From Chara braunii (Eukaryota; Streptophyta; Charophyceae; Charales; Characeae): a stretch of 20,180 nucleotides of DNA. Shown one piece after another: positions 7,937-16,240 of this stretch (position 1 is its first letter; each line of letters opens with the position of its first letter). Below the pieces are notes generated by a model. That model did not search any database and was not told where the DNA came from. It worked only from the letters and a program-made list of their open reading frames with translations. The DNA lies in NCBI GenBank assembly GCA_003427395.1, contig BFEA01000460.1, positions 835,669 to 855,848 on the forward strand, given 5' to 3'. Both the position numbers and the translations under genes were made by a program.

Positions 7937-8022
7937 TGTCATATCCGCTATACACTCAAAAAAAGCATGACTGTGCAAGACTGTTTCGTCAACCCCGACA
8001 ATCTGCCCAGGATTCATTTGAC
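7935..8022 (+). repeat. Small dispersed repeat, copy 3 (internal deletion)
   Basis: The start is almost identical to copies 1 and 2. After 'ctgtttcgtc' it skips about 30 bp present in copy 1 and rejoins at 'aaccccgacaatctgcccagg'. A short GT run follows at 8023-8038. Confidence 0.85.
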
Positions 8023-8038
8023 TGTGTGTGTGTGTGTG

Positions 8039-8464
8039 CACGGATGCATGCTGCCACTGCATCTGCTGCATCTGCTGGAGCGGATGGTCCACATGCTGCG
8101 TCAGACGAAGCAGCTGCAGTCGCTGCATGTGCAGCAGTTGCTGACTGCAGCAGCGGGCCCTCCGTTTGAACTCCCCAAGCAATTGACCCCCCCCACACCC
8201 CACCATCACACCGCACACACTGTTTCTGAATTTGTTTTTCATTTGTGCTCAGAACAGCCTGAATTTTTTTTCAGGGTGTCCCCTAGCGGTGCACAGACCG
8301 CCGCCATTTTTGTTTTTTATTTTTAGCAAAAGAGTCGTTGTTTGGAATCTTGGGCAACTTTCGCCTGACCTTCTCCGGACGATGCCTGGGGGAGACGTCT
8401 CCCCATCGAACAGCTGGAAGCCTAGGTTTTTCTCCTTTTGTTCTATTTTTTTTATGTACGTGTG
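8039..8464. other. Noncoding stretch with a CTGCA-rich segment and a 16-bp palindrome
   Basis: 8048-8155 is a degenerate CTG/CAG-rich segment with many 'ctgc' and 'gcag' hexamer-spaced repeats. Its Ala-rich and Leu/Gln-rich translations are consequences of that repeat. A perfect palindrome GGGGAGACGTCTCCCC lies at 8389-8404. I see no supported gene. Confidence 0.6.
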
Positions 8465-8561
8465 TGAGGGAGAGAACGAGAGAGATGGGGAAAGGGAGGA
8501 GGGTGAGGGGGAAGTGGCCGGGGTGGGGGGTGGTGAAGGGGTACGAGGTGAAGGGCACCCG
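8465..8561. repeat. Purine-rich (G/A) tract
   Basis: There are about 97 bases of nearly all G and A on the plus strand, with a run of G at 8519-8529. It resembles the 6597-6664 tract, and both are preceded by a short GT run. Confidence 0.75.
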
Positions 8562-8700
8562 AACTGACCCTGCAATCAGAGTTATCTTCTTCGATACTCA
8601 GTGTGCATGCGAACAGATGACGATCAAGCTGGCGACTTGCACCCACACAAAGCTCAAAGATAACGGAGCCAAGAACACGATTCTGATTCAAACTTGTCTC

Positions 8701-8718
8701 GATCGGCTATGGCCGATC
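8701..8718. repeat. Perfect inverted repeat GATCGGC-TATG-GCCGATC
   Basis: The 7-bp arms are exact complements around a TATG spacer. This is one of several inverted repeats in the window with the same core. Confidence 0.95.
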
Positions 8719-8772
8719 ACTGTACTGTCAGCAACTTGTTTGCACACACACCATGGATCTCCCTAGATGTCC

Positions 8773-8810
8773 CGCACACACAAACACACACTCACACACA
8801 CACACACACT
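8773..8810. repeat. (CA)n microsatellite
   Basis: This is an interrupted CA run inside the E1 3' LTR. Confidence 0.95.
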
Positions 8811-8823
8811 AACTACGCTAATT

Positions 8824-8839
8824 GGCAGCTATGGCTGCC
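8824..8839. repeat. Perfect inverted repeat GGCAGC-TATG-GCTGCC in E1 LTR
   Basis: The 6-bp arms are exact complements around TATG. The matching place in the E2 LTR (5890-5905) has GGCGGCTATGGCAACT. In the element transcript it would form a hairpin with a CAUA loop. Confidence 0.9.
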
Positions 8840-8975
8840 GTCTACCTTCTAACACTAACTCAAGCGGCGGCTCACTTCTACTTTGGGCACCTGCAGACCA
8901 TCGTACACAAAACGCCCCGACAGTGCTTCCGCACGGCTCACAGGCAGAATGAATGGATGACTGATTGCTGACTCT

Positions 8976-8984
8976 TTATTTATA
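8976..8984 (-). promoter_or_regulatory. TATA box of the E1 3' LTR
   Basis: TATAAATAA on the minus strand lies about 470 bp inside the LTR start and is conserved with E2 at 6071-6063. Confidence 0.65.
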
Positions 8985-9185
8985 CTTCAGATTGTCAAGG
9001 TCTGCTCTTGAATGTCGGCCACTGGGTGCACACAGTCCGACATGGTAGTTGCGGACGTGACAAAGTGCGACCGGGACTGGGTACCACTTATTGGAAGGTA
9101 GAACTGCCCACTTGACCAGTTGCCTACGGACTGCATCCTAGGACTTGTGGAGGGCAAGTTCCGAATCTTTCGGAAGACTGTGGAC

Positions 9186-9247
9186 TTGACCCTTCGGTAC
9201 TGTAGCAGCTACGACATTGACCTTTCAACATTGTAGCAGCTACGACT
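9186..9247. repeat. Two tandem 31-bp units in E1 U3
   Basis: Units at 9186-9216 and 9217-9247 both start TTGACC and share 'tgtagcagctacgac'. The TTGACC core is W-box-like, here on the plus strand. Confidence 0.85.
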
Positions 9248-9452
9248 CTTACCACTGCTAAGATCTCGGATCTACATAGCTACGGTTCAAGACCCGACGA
9301 CTGCACTACCTACAGCAACCAAACATACGATTTTCAGAATACAGGTCGCGGGTTCTAACATAAATGGGTCAACTGGTACGGTATTGTAAGGGGGAAGGTC
9401 TAGGGATCTAGCCCTGGGTGCTGCAAACTGTCGTGCGACAAATGAAACCGCT

Positions 9453-10040
9453 TCACACCCGTCGGCCTGAATTCGAGGTCCTCTGATAATAACTCAAATC
9501 TATGGCAGGACCTTTACTTTTCTTTGCTCTCTTGTAGGCACAAGCTATGTAGGGAGCATTCCACATAAGTTTTGTTCGTGTAATCCAACGATCGTCTTCC
9601 GGCTCGTGGTAGGCAAATCTGACTTTGTACAATTTCTGTGGACGACCTCTGCCTCCTGTCGTGAACACATCTTCATCTACTATGCGGTCAATGTCATACC
9701 TTTCGTCCATATCTAGAGGGATCATTGATCTTCTTGATGGAAAACTCGTTGTGTAAGGTAACAACTTTGATGCATGGAAAACTAGGTATGTATTGAGCCG
9801 TGCTGAAATCTCTATCATATAGGACGGTCCATTGTCTCCACCCTTGACTTCTAGGACAGCCCACAGTCCTCTGTACGCGGGCAGCAGTTTCTGCGAGATT
9901 TTCTGCGAGATGTTCTCCTCAGGAGCAAATTCTTTGGACTTGACCCAAACTAAGTGGCGTACTTTGAACCGCGATGGGCGACAATGCTTATTAGCTTGCT
10001 CTATCATTCTATGCTGGGCCTTCCTGACGTTCTCCACCAC
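9453..10040 (-). pseudogene. pol: E1 integrase C-terminal domain with degenerate chromodomain
   Basis: The minus frame starts 'MVENVRKAQHRMIEQANKHC', the usual C-terminal integrase helix, then 'FKVRHLVWVKSKEF' and 'QKLLPAYRGLWAVLEV', matching the 'KL.P.Y.GP..V' block of gypsy integrases. A chromodomain-like part follows at residues ~125-175 with 'YDIDRIVDEDV' and 'YKVRFAYHEPEDDRWI'; the usual WKGY motif is changed to RFAYHE. A duplicated 'QKIS' suggests a 12-bp slippage repeat near 9890-9915. The frame runs into the LTR start at 9455. This is the longest intact frame of E1, but it is disconnected from the catalytic core. The Met used is internal to the original polyprotein. Confidence 0.75.
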
Positions 10041-10433
10041 TTTATTAATCTATTTTTCGTGTTGTAGTGCAAATTCCCTAGACCGGGTGGTAGGTTTTGA
10101 ATCTGGTCCTGGTTTACTCCCTCAAACGATCTGCGGGGTATAAATGACCTGTGTAACTCGTTGGGAGTGCGACAAGTGTCTAGATGAACATTATTACTGT
10201 AAGCACTGACTACTTTTGGGCATCTCGTCCCAATTAACCTGATCAGATCTAACATACATTCTAAGAACTTGTTGCAGGATCTTGTTCATCGACTCAGTCT
10301 GACCGCTAGTTTCTGGATGGCGGCCAGCCTCATAATCTGGTCCCAGTTTAGTCCCTCAAAGGGTTTGTGGGGCGTAAAGGACTTGTGTAACTTGTTGGGA
10401 GTGCAACGAGTGGCTAGACGAACACTGTTATTG
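10041..10433 (-). pseudogene. pol: E1 integrase segment with ~220-bp tandem duplication
   Basis: Minus-strand blocks 'MNKILQQVLRMYVRSDQVNW' (10289-10230) and 'CRTPNELHRSFIPRRSFEG' (10170-10114) make one copy. 'CTPNKLHKSFTPHKPFEG' (10404-10351) is the tail of the other copy, whose head lies at 11357-11487 beyond an insertion. In the downstream copy the catalytic 'HPETSGQTE' block is legible at about 10318-10292. The copies differ at roughly 15% of positions by eye, so the duplication is old. No continuous frame crosses it. Confidence 0.75.
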
Positions 10434-11356
10434 TGCGAGGCCATTGCCTCTATGAGCCCCATAAGGCCTCATTTTTGCAGCCCGTCGGCCTCATTAAGTG
10501 AAGGTAGGCTCGACGAGGCCCTCAGGGCCCTTTTCTGGCCACCACGCAACTCAGGGAAATTCAGGCAGTTGCGCAACGCCAGTTGGTTGAGTGAACCCAG
10601 GCCCTAGGCCGCCTTTGTGAATGTATGTGAAGCAGGCCCTGGGCTGGATACGGGTACCGGGCCAAACACAGGCCGAAGGCAGTTGGGCACATGCAACCAC
10701 TTCCGGCCTAAGGCCTGTTCTCGTCGTGCTGGGCCTAAGGCTACCGGGGCCTACTGGAAGCTTCTTGGGACTGGACTCAGGCAGGCCACTTCGATATAGG
10801 AAAGGGCCTGCCTCCTCATTCGGCATTCGGGTGCTGGCTGCATGCTGCGCAAGCGCTGCTGCTGCACTATTTGCTGGTTGGCGCCTACGCTCTCACGGGC
10901 GAGCAGGGAAGGAGCACGCAGCCATAGCCGAGATGCGCTGCTGTAGGCTGGGTGAGGCGCAGGGTGGTCGTGGGGTGCTAGTGGCATCTGTGAGTTGGGG
11001 AGCGGGGTTGTGAGTGCAGCGCGAGACATACCTGGTGTTGGAAGCGTGTGACATTGGTCACCATATGCTCGTACTTCGGGAATGCTGTTGACGTCATCTT
11101 TCGGCTCCGTAGTATAGGCTAGATAGGATCTGCCACATGTAGTCTGGGCGTCGAGCGCTAGATAGGATGTCAACTCTGGTTCTTCGTTGATGATGATGGG
11201 ACTATTTCAGCATTGTCAATTATAAACTCTTGGTGTGTTCTTATTTGGTGAATCTTGTGATGCAATTCTGCTGTTGGTTCGAGGTCAAGACTATCTGGAC
11301 TCATATGTATGATGCTGTTTGATTGCTGAAGTTCGCTATTGCTCATTTTCCTTGCA
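10434..11356. mobile_element. 923-bp TG...CA insertion with ATTG duplication (solo-LTR-like)
   Basis: Comparison with the uninterrupted copy of the duplicated integrase segment places the insertion exactly. ATTG at 10430-10433 precedes TGCGAGG, and CCTTGCA is followed by ATTG at 11357-11360. The ends form a short inverted repeat (TGCGAGG / TGCAAGG), and TG...CA ends with a 4-bp target duplication fit a solo LTR. The inside is GC-rich with many GGCC/AGGCCT blocks on the left and AT-richer on the right. It has no recognisable protein domain; the open frames inside are not convincing. It also carries a GGCTATGGC motif on the minus strand (10921-10929). Confidence 0.7.
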
Positions 11357-11850
11357 ATTGTAAGCACAGGCTACGTTTGGGAGCATCTTGTCCCAGTTAA
11401 CCTGATCAGGTCTCATATACATTCTAAGAACTTGTTGCAGGATCTTGTTCATCGGCGCAGTCTAACCGTTAGTTTTTGGATGGCGGCAGGCGGCATCAAC
11501 AACTTAGAACCATATACTTTCGTAAGTTCCGGCCAGTTGTGACTAGTGAACCTGGTGTCTCTGTCACTAACTATTGACAGTGGTAGACCATGTTCACTGA
11601 CCGAATGATCAGAGATCTTTTCTATAACTAGATTAGTATGTGCCTCGACAGGCAAAGGGACAAAAATTACATACTTGCTAAATCTATAAACTATAACCAT
11701 GACTTGGCTGTTGCCATGCCTACTCCGGATTGCAACATCCATGAAATCTATGGAGACGGACGATTCGGGTCCAGTGGGAATAGGCAAGGGTTTGAGAAGA
11801 CCTAAAGGGGCTCGTGTTGTGGTCTTATTTCTCTAGCATACTTTACAACT
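11357..11850 (-). pseudogene. pol: E1 integrase catalytic core (5' part)
   Basis: Read leftwards: 'LKPLPIPTGPESSVSIDFMD' with the first catalytic Asp, then 'VIVYRFSKYVIFVPL' and 'HGLPLSIVSDRDTRFTSH' with the second Asp. The block that should hold the catalytic Glu (11487-11455) reads with a TAG stop, and the Glu codon is changed to GCG (Ala) in this copy. It continues into 'MNKILQQVLRMYMRPDQVNW' before the insertion. The protein would be catalytically dead even without the frameshifts. Confidence 0.75.
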
Positions 11851-12227
11851 GCGTACGTGCTCTATGCGATCAGCCTTCATACCAGGCCACATATACGCAC
11901 TAAGTTGGCTAATGTCTTTTGCCAACCAAATTGTCCCTCTGTATCGCGACATTCCTTTAAGATCAGAGTATGGATGCCCTCATTGTTGGGAATGCACAGT
12001 CTATCCACTACATTAGTCTTCTCAAACAGTAACCCGTTTGTAGTGTGGTAATCGGGCTCAGTCTCTGGGGCCTTAACTCTCTTGAGGAGGTCATTGTAGA
12101 TAGGGTCCTGCGCATACGCATCTCTAATCTTCTGCTGCAGGTCTCTCCCTATGTCCTGATAGTGTACTATCACACCAAAGTGGTCTGCTCTCCTACTTCC
12201 CCTTGACGAGCTTGTGCTAAAACTCAA
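11851..12227 (-). pseudogene. pol: E1 integrase N-terminal zinc-finger region
   Basis: Minus-strand frame with 'DLLKRVKAPETEPDYHTTNG', 'GLLFEKTNVVDRLCIPNN', then 'ECRDTEGQFGWQKTLANLVR' and 'HVRSCKVC'. The CxxC pair survives, but both His positions of the HHCC finger are replaced (Arg and Gln), so zinc binding would be lost. A stop follows the CxxC motif. It joins RNase H on its right. Confidence 0.7.
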
Positions 12228-12611
12228 TGTGATCTATCTCAGTGGCCCACCTAGTCAGCTTAGGTGTCATCTTGTCATTTGTCTTCAACCACCTTAGTGT
12301 CTCGTGTTCATAGTACAACTTGAAGTGCCTCCCAAGCAAGTAATTTCGCCAGTGGTCTAAAGCTTGCCTGAGAGTGTAGAGTGTCTCTCATATGTTGACG
12401 TCACTACCTTTTCTGAAGGCAACCTAGCGGACATGAACTCGGGTTTGTACCCATTGCTGTCATCTTGTTGTAAGACAACACCAATGCCATATTGACTGGC
12501 GTCTGTGCTAACAACTAAGTGTAGTGATGGATCGACTACCTTGAGGACTGGTATTCTATTAGGGTTCTCTTCAATTTTTTTTAGAGTCGATGTGCAGTTC
12601 TGATCCCACAT
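12228..12611 (-). pseudogene. pol: E1 RNase H domain
   Basis: 'LHLVVSTDASQYGIGVVLQQ' carries the first catalytic Asp. The expected 'LSGKL' and 'YALRQALDHWRNYLLG' blocks and an 'LRWLKTND' block follow in other frames down to 12228. An additional frameshift lies near 12360. The domain would degrade the RNA strand of the replication hybrid. Confidence 0.7.
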
Positions 12612-13476
12612 CCAGATCGCTTATGTCTTTTGCCATTTGCGAAGGGCCGCAACGATAACGGAAAAGTTCATAACGAACTTTCTATAATAATTAGCCAACC
12701 CTAGGAATGACCCAACTTAGTCAGTGTACGGGGAGTTGGCCAATCTCGAATTGCTGCAATCTTGCTGTCCTCATGTCTAATGCCATCTCCATCGAGAATG
12801 TGGCCCAAGTACAAGACTTTTGTCTTGGCCCATTTGCACTTTTTCGCTTCAATCTTGAAGTTAGCCTCTCTGCGCTTCCCTAAGATTCGTCTGAAATGAC
12901 CCTCATTCTCTTAAGAGTCCTATCGAAAACTAAAATATCATCTAAATATACAACTACAAACCTGTCTAGCCACGGCTTGAAGAAGTCGTTCATACAACGT
13001 TGAAACGAGGCTGGTGCATTAGTGAGTTCAAAAGGCATGATTATGAACTCGTAATGTCCATATCTGGTTCGGAACGCCGTCTTGTACTGATCATGAGGAT
13101 GGACCTCTATCTTATGATAGCGCGACTTTAGATCTATCTTGGTAACGAACTTGCATCCCGACACCTGATCTAACAAGTCATCTATGCGGGGCAGTGGCTT
13201 TGCATTTTTGATTGTGATGGCTTTCAAAGTTTAATAGTCAATGCACATATGCAATTCTCCCTCTTTCTTGGGGACAAAAAGGACAGGTGCATCGAATGGT
13301 GATGAACTGGGCCTAATCCACCCTTTAGCTAGGAGCTCGTCTAATTGCTTGCATAGCTCCCCTAACTCCCTAGGAGACATCTTGTACACCGCTCTTTTGG
13401 GTGTCCTACTGCCAGGTTCGATCTCTATGAGATGTTGGATGGGTCGCAACGCTACCCCTCTAGGCGGCTCAGACAA
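12612..13476 (-). pseudogene. pol: E1 reverse transcriptase
   Basis: The frame from 13476 gives 'LAKGWIRPSSSPFDAPVLFV' and 'LHMCIDY', then a TAA stop (13233-13231) where an Arg normally follows. It continues '[16 protein letters not shown]' and '[20 protein letters not shown]', with the catalytic 'YLDD' at 12949-12938. The usual G of 'SGYHQIEV' and of 'MPFGLTNAP' is changed. After 'DRTLKRM' the frame shifts, but 'LYLGHI' and 'LRSFLGLANYY'-type blocks remain legible in other frames to about 12660. At least one stop and two frameshifts make it inactive. Confidence 0.8.
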
Positions 13477-13498
13477 ATCTGCATACTGCTCTTGGGAC

Positions 13499-13831
13499 GT
13501 GATCGATTAGAACGTGGGCGGTTTGTCGGGGGACCTTGGCCGCTACCTTCCTCTTGGCGGTTTCACCTACCGCCAACCCCCTGGCCGCCCTGTCCTCGAC
13601 CACCAGAGGGCTGGCCCCCTTTGCCTCGAGTTTCCCCTGTCACCAACCCCCTGGCCGCCCTGTCCTCGACCACCAAAGGCCTGGCCCCGTTTTCCCCGTC
13701 CTCTCACTCTTCCTTGCAGCCTTCCTCTGGCCGCGATAGCAACGTAGGTCCTCCTTGACCCTCACCACTATCTTCCTCATCGAGGCCCCACTAGATCTCG
13801 CTATAGGGGACCTCTTCCATACCGCCTTCAT
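13499..13831 (-). pseudogene. gag: E1 gag C-terminus: RG-rich segment with 70-bp repeat
   Basis: This lies between the Gag core and reverse transcriptase. One minus frame reads as Arg/Gly-rich ('GQAFGGRGQGGQGVGDRG'), suggesting an RNA-binding, nucleocapsid-like tail built by a direct duplication: 13573-13618 and 13643-13688 are near-identical, period 70 bp. A CCHC knuckle and a protease would be expected near here and are not seen, so either a deletion removed them or this lineage never had them at this place. Confidence 0.5.
13573..13688. repeat. Direct repeat, 46-bp copies with 70-bp period
   Basis: Both copies read 'ccaaccccctggccgccctg', then 'tcctcgaccacca', then a GG-CTGGCCCC ending, with two or three differences. 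70 is not a multiple of three, so the duplication shifts the frame. Confidence 0.9.
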
Positions 13832-14400
13832 CTAAAGTAAGGATGAAATGATCCTTGGCATTGACTTGGGCTGAGATGGTACGACCTTTCCACTTTTTGC
13901 CTTTGTCAAGGTCCTAAGCGTATCATAAGTCATATTGGCCTGTTGCTTTTTATCGAAGAAGTGCCCGTGCAGAGCTTTGGGCATGGCGTGGTAGAATAAG
14001 TGGACCAACTGGGGCTCAGTGACCCCATGGATAGGGATGACGATCAGTTCATCCATGGCGGCCTTGAGTGCTCTTGTACTCTTTCACTATTGTGAGTGGA
14101 TTGTTTGCAGCTTGTCAGAGGCCTGTAGGCCTCTGGTGACAACTGCAAATCGATCGTGGAGGGCTTCCAAAAATTCACTCAAAGGAGTGATAGCCGAGTA
14201 TGCCACCATATCGTTCTCGCTACTTGAAGCGCGTGCGAGCGACCTAGCAAAGCTGGCCGCTTCCTTGTTCAGACCGTGGAAAGCCACTTGGGTTTGGTTC
14301 TCGAGAGCGATACCTTGCAAGTGCAAGTTCGAGTTAATGATAGCTTCCCAATTGTCAAAATCTTCACCCTTCTTCCCCCCATGCTGCTCAGGGAACTGGA
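13832..14400 (-). pseudogene. gag: E1 Gag core domain
   Basis: Minus-strand blocks 'GEDFDNWEAIINSNLHLQGI', 'QVAFHGLNKEAASFARSLA', 'ITPLSEFLEALHDRFAVVT' and 'ASDKLQTIHSQ' have the length, the W and the L..F pattern of the retrotransposon Gag homology core, which builds the particle shell. A TAG-TGA double stop follows at 14087. The domain resumes with 'MDELIVIPIHGVTEPQLVHL' and 'HAMPKALHGHFFDKKQQANM' to a stop at 13832. The match to the Gag core is by pattern and by recalled Chara proteins, not by a search. Confidence 0.7.
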
Positions 14401-14699
14401 CCTCAACGCGCCCGCTTCGTCGTCATGCCTCCTCTTCCTTAGGGGCCGTTATCTTGGCACCTTAGATGGCACCAATAAAAAACCTCTTTGTGCACTATAT
14501 GGCAGTGCGCAGCTCAGTCCCCGCATGCATCATCATATCCCTTGCAAACTCTTTAAAACGTAGGCGCACAAAACTACTCTTTCTTGGTTCTCAACACCAC
14601 CTCCATATTATGAGATAGGAATTCCATGTTTTGTTGGAGATCTGGCAGTGCCTCCAATTGCTCTCGTTGTTCCTCTGCTGCATCCAACTCTCTCTCCAT
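14401..14699 (-). pseudogene. gag: Eroded segment linking E1 gag coiled coil and core
   Basis: Several short frames with stops. Legible pieces include 'EREL', 'EEQREQLEALPDLQQNMEFL' and 'FARDMMMHAGTELRTAI', which would continue the Gag N-terminal helical region. No frame is open across it. Confidence 0.5.
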
Positions 14700-15176
14700 T
14701 GCTTAAGCCACCTCCAAACACTTCCTCCTTTCCCTCGTAGGGCGCAGTTTCCATTCCAACTTCTGGTCTTCGTCCAAGGTCTGTTGACGCAATGGGCTCT
14801 CCTCCTCCCGCAACTCCTTCATAACATCCTCCCTTTCTGTTGCGGGAACAATCAACATCGCCTCTTCCTCTTCTCTCAGTGCCAGATTGGCTACCCACTC
14901 ATTCACCATTTTTTTTATTTTATCCTTTATCTCTCTCGCGCCACTGGACTACCCTTTTTCCTCTCTTATTATGTTTCTCCACAGGGGTTCCTCCACTTCT
15001 TCTTCTTCTTTTTTTGCTTCTGCTTTTGCTTTTGCTTCCACCACCTTCAATCTCTCCTGCCGCTCTTTCTTCCATTTCTCCATCTCCTCCTCCATTTGTT
15101 TTAGCTTGGCCTTCTGCTCCATCAAGGCCAACATCTTCGCCTGCTTTATGAACTCCCATCTTTTCTTTTCTCTCTT
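14700..15176 (-). pseudogene. gag: E1 gag N-terminal coiled coil
   Basis: Two open pieces: 'EFIKQAKMLALMEQKAKLKQ' with 'MEEEMEKWKKERQERLK' down to 14949 (stop TAG), then 'MVNEWVANLALREEEEAMLI' with 'LRQQTLDEDQKLEWKLRPT' to 14703 (stop TAA). Both match, in the same order, the E2 pieces at 4002-4620 ('MEEEMEKWKEQEAKLA', 'KEWVANFSLG', 'LRRQAREQEWKFRLA'). The helices are Glu/Lys-rich heptad-like coiled coil. The start codon is not preserved: a stop at about 15179 lies just upstream in the frame. Confidence 0.65.
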
Positions 15177-15561
15177 TTAGTAAGGCGGTGGCTTGACCTT
15201 TCCACCCACAGATTGACTGACTAACTCACACTCACTCTGAATATTAGTTCTACTACTACGACTGTTAGTATAGGACTACTGCTGATCAAGAGGCATTTAA
15301 GGAGATCCCCCATAACTCCTCCAGAATTCTTTAACATCACAATCGGGACGAAGTGATCAGCGAGTCCTCTCAACATTTAGACAGCTGGTTGTGCAGCCTA
15401 CAACTCGGATTATGGGCCTACCGGTCCTTGGGAGGGTTAGGCCTCCGGGACGTGTCAGTCGTCAGACATGGACTTAAGCCCTACTCCGCCTGTGTAGGTT
15501 TGGTCAACACAACTCTATGCCCACATGCCCAAAGTCCTATAATCTGTACAGAAGTGACTAA
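15177..15561 (-). other. Leader of E1 between 5' LTR and gag
   Basis: No coding region. It contains one GGTCAAC motif at 15502. No initiator-Met primer binding site was recognised beside the proposed LTR end at 15562. Confidence 0.4.
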
Positions 15562-15679
15562 TGCAGAAAGAAGAGACAGACAGACTTAGCAAGTACCAAC
15601 GGGTGTGCACATCCACAGGGTGAAGGGGTAGGCTGAACGCTTGGCGAGATTATACCGACTGCAGCTTCGTCATAATCTT

Positions 15680-15730
15680 GGTCAACGGCCTGTGGTCAAC
15701 GCTGGTCAACGCCCGGTGAAACTTGGTCAA
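15680..15730 (-). promoter_or_regulatory. Cluster of four GTTGACC (W-box-like) motifs in E1 LTR
   Basis: GGTCAAC at 15680, 15694, 15704 and 15724 on the plus strand, at the place matching the E2 cluster. Confidence 0.5.
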
Positions 15731-15939
15731 CAATTATGGTGAAACGTCTTTAACCTCTGGTTATGGCTGCCAACCTTTCTCCTTCGCCAACCTTCCTCTT
15801 TCCCCCCCCCCCTCTACTCTTCTTTTTCTCCCTCCTTAGCTATGTTGTCTTTCTTTCACCGTCGCCTTCCTTCCTTCTTCCTCCTCTCTCAACTTCTTGT
15901 TCGTCACTCCCGACCCTCTTCTTAACAAGGTCTGAGCTT

Positions 15940-15955
15940 GGCGGCTATGGCAGCC
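15940..15955. repeat. TATG-core inverted repeat GGCGGC-TATG-GCAGCC
   Basis: The 6-bp arms pair at five of six positions around TATG. It belongs to the recurrent motif described in the findings. Confidence 0.8.
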
Positions 15956-16240
15956 ACTTTCTTCTTGGCTGCACAATCCAATCTTATATCGCTCAGCTCT
16001 CTCCCTCTCTCTCTCTTTCTTCTCTGTTTGTCGTCGTTTCCTTTTGCAGGTATTGCGGTTATCATCTTCCTCGATTGCGACAATGGTGGTCTTCTTTGGC
16101 GATCGTTTTTTTTTTTTCCTGCGTGCGATGGCAAACTACCTTTCTTCGGTGGTACAGTTCTCTTCCCCGATGTGGCGATCACCTCCTCTCTTAACGAGTG
16201 GGCGACAGTGATTTGGGATCTGGCGCGCAAATGACATCTA

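Larger units (their letters stand above)
8700..9455 (-). mobile_element. 3' LTR of E1 (left boundary uncertain)
   Basis: The block aligns by eye with 5755-6522 of E2: TGAA.CGGTT at the start, 'cccagggct' and 'ccctagacc' blocks, 'ggttcaag', TATAAATAA and 'cagtgcttccgca.ggctca'. It lies just downstream of the integrase reading frame, as a 3' LTR should. Homology fades below about 8760, so the R/U5 end is missing or too diverged to place. Confidence 0.6.
8700..15561 (-). mobile_element. E1: decayed gypsy-type element body and 3' LTR, minus strand
   Basis: From right to left: a leader, a Gag-like coiled coil, the Gag core, an RG-rich segment, reverse transcriptase, RNase H, integrase and a weak chromodomain, ending in a 3' LTR from 9455 leftwards. 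Every domain carries stops or frameshifts. No aspartic protease (DSG/DTG motif) or CCHC zinc knuckle was found between gag and reverse transcriptase, where only about 300 bp remain. The integrase is further disturbed by a local tandem duplication and a 923-bp insertion. Partial 5' LTR sequence lies to the right (15562-16240). Confidence 0.8.
15562..16240 (-). mobile_element. Partial 5' LTR of E1 (U5/R side)
   Basis: 15562-15740 aligns with the E2 LTR end: 'atgcagaaag', 'agtaccaacg', 'gtgtgca', 'ttataccg', then GGTCAAC motifs at 15680, 15694, 15704 and 15724. Beyond that it shares only architecture with E2: pyrimidine-rich DNA, a CT tract and TATG-core motifs at 15757 and 15940. A U3 matching the E1 3' LTR was not found to the right, so the LTR is truncated or replaced near 16240. 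Confidence 0.5.

Noticed and set aside
7425-8022. CRISPR-like array of repeats
   Set aside because: Only three copies, unequal and far apart, with GT microsatellites rather than unique spacers, in a eukaryotic transposon-rich setting.
8048-8155. Coding Ala-rich or Leu/Gln-rich protein
   Set aside because: All frames reflect a degenerate CTG/CAG-rich repeat; neither start nor homology is supported.
10751-11173. 140-aa minus-strand frame inside the 923-bp insertion
   Set aside because: Low-complexity and without any recognisable motif; a plus-strand frame overlaps it. Not supported as a gene.
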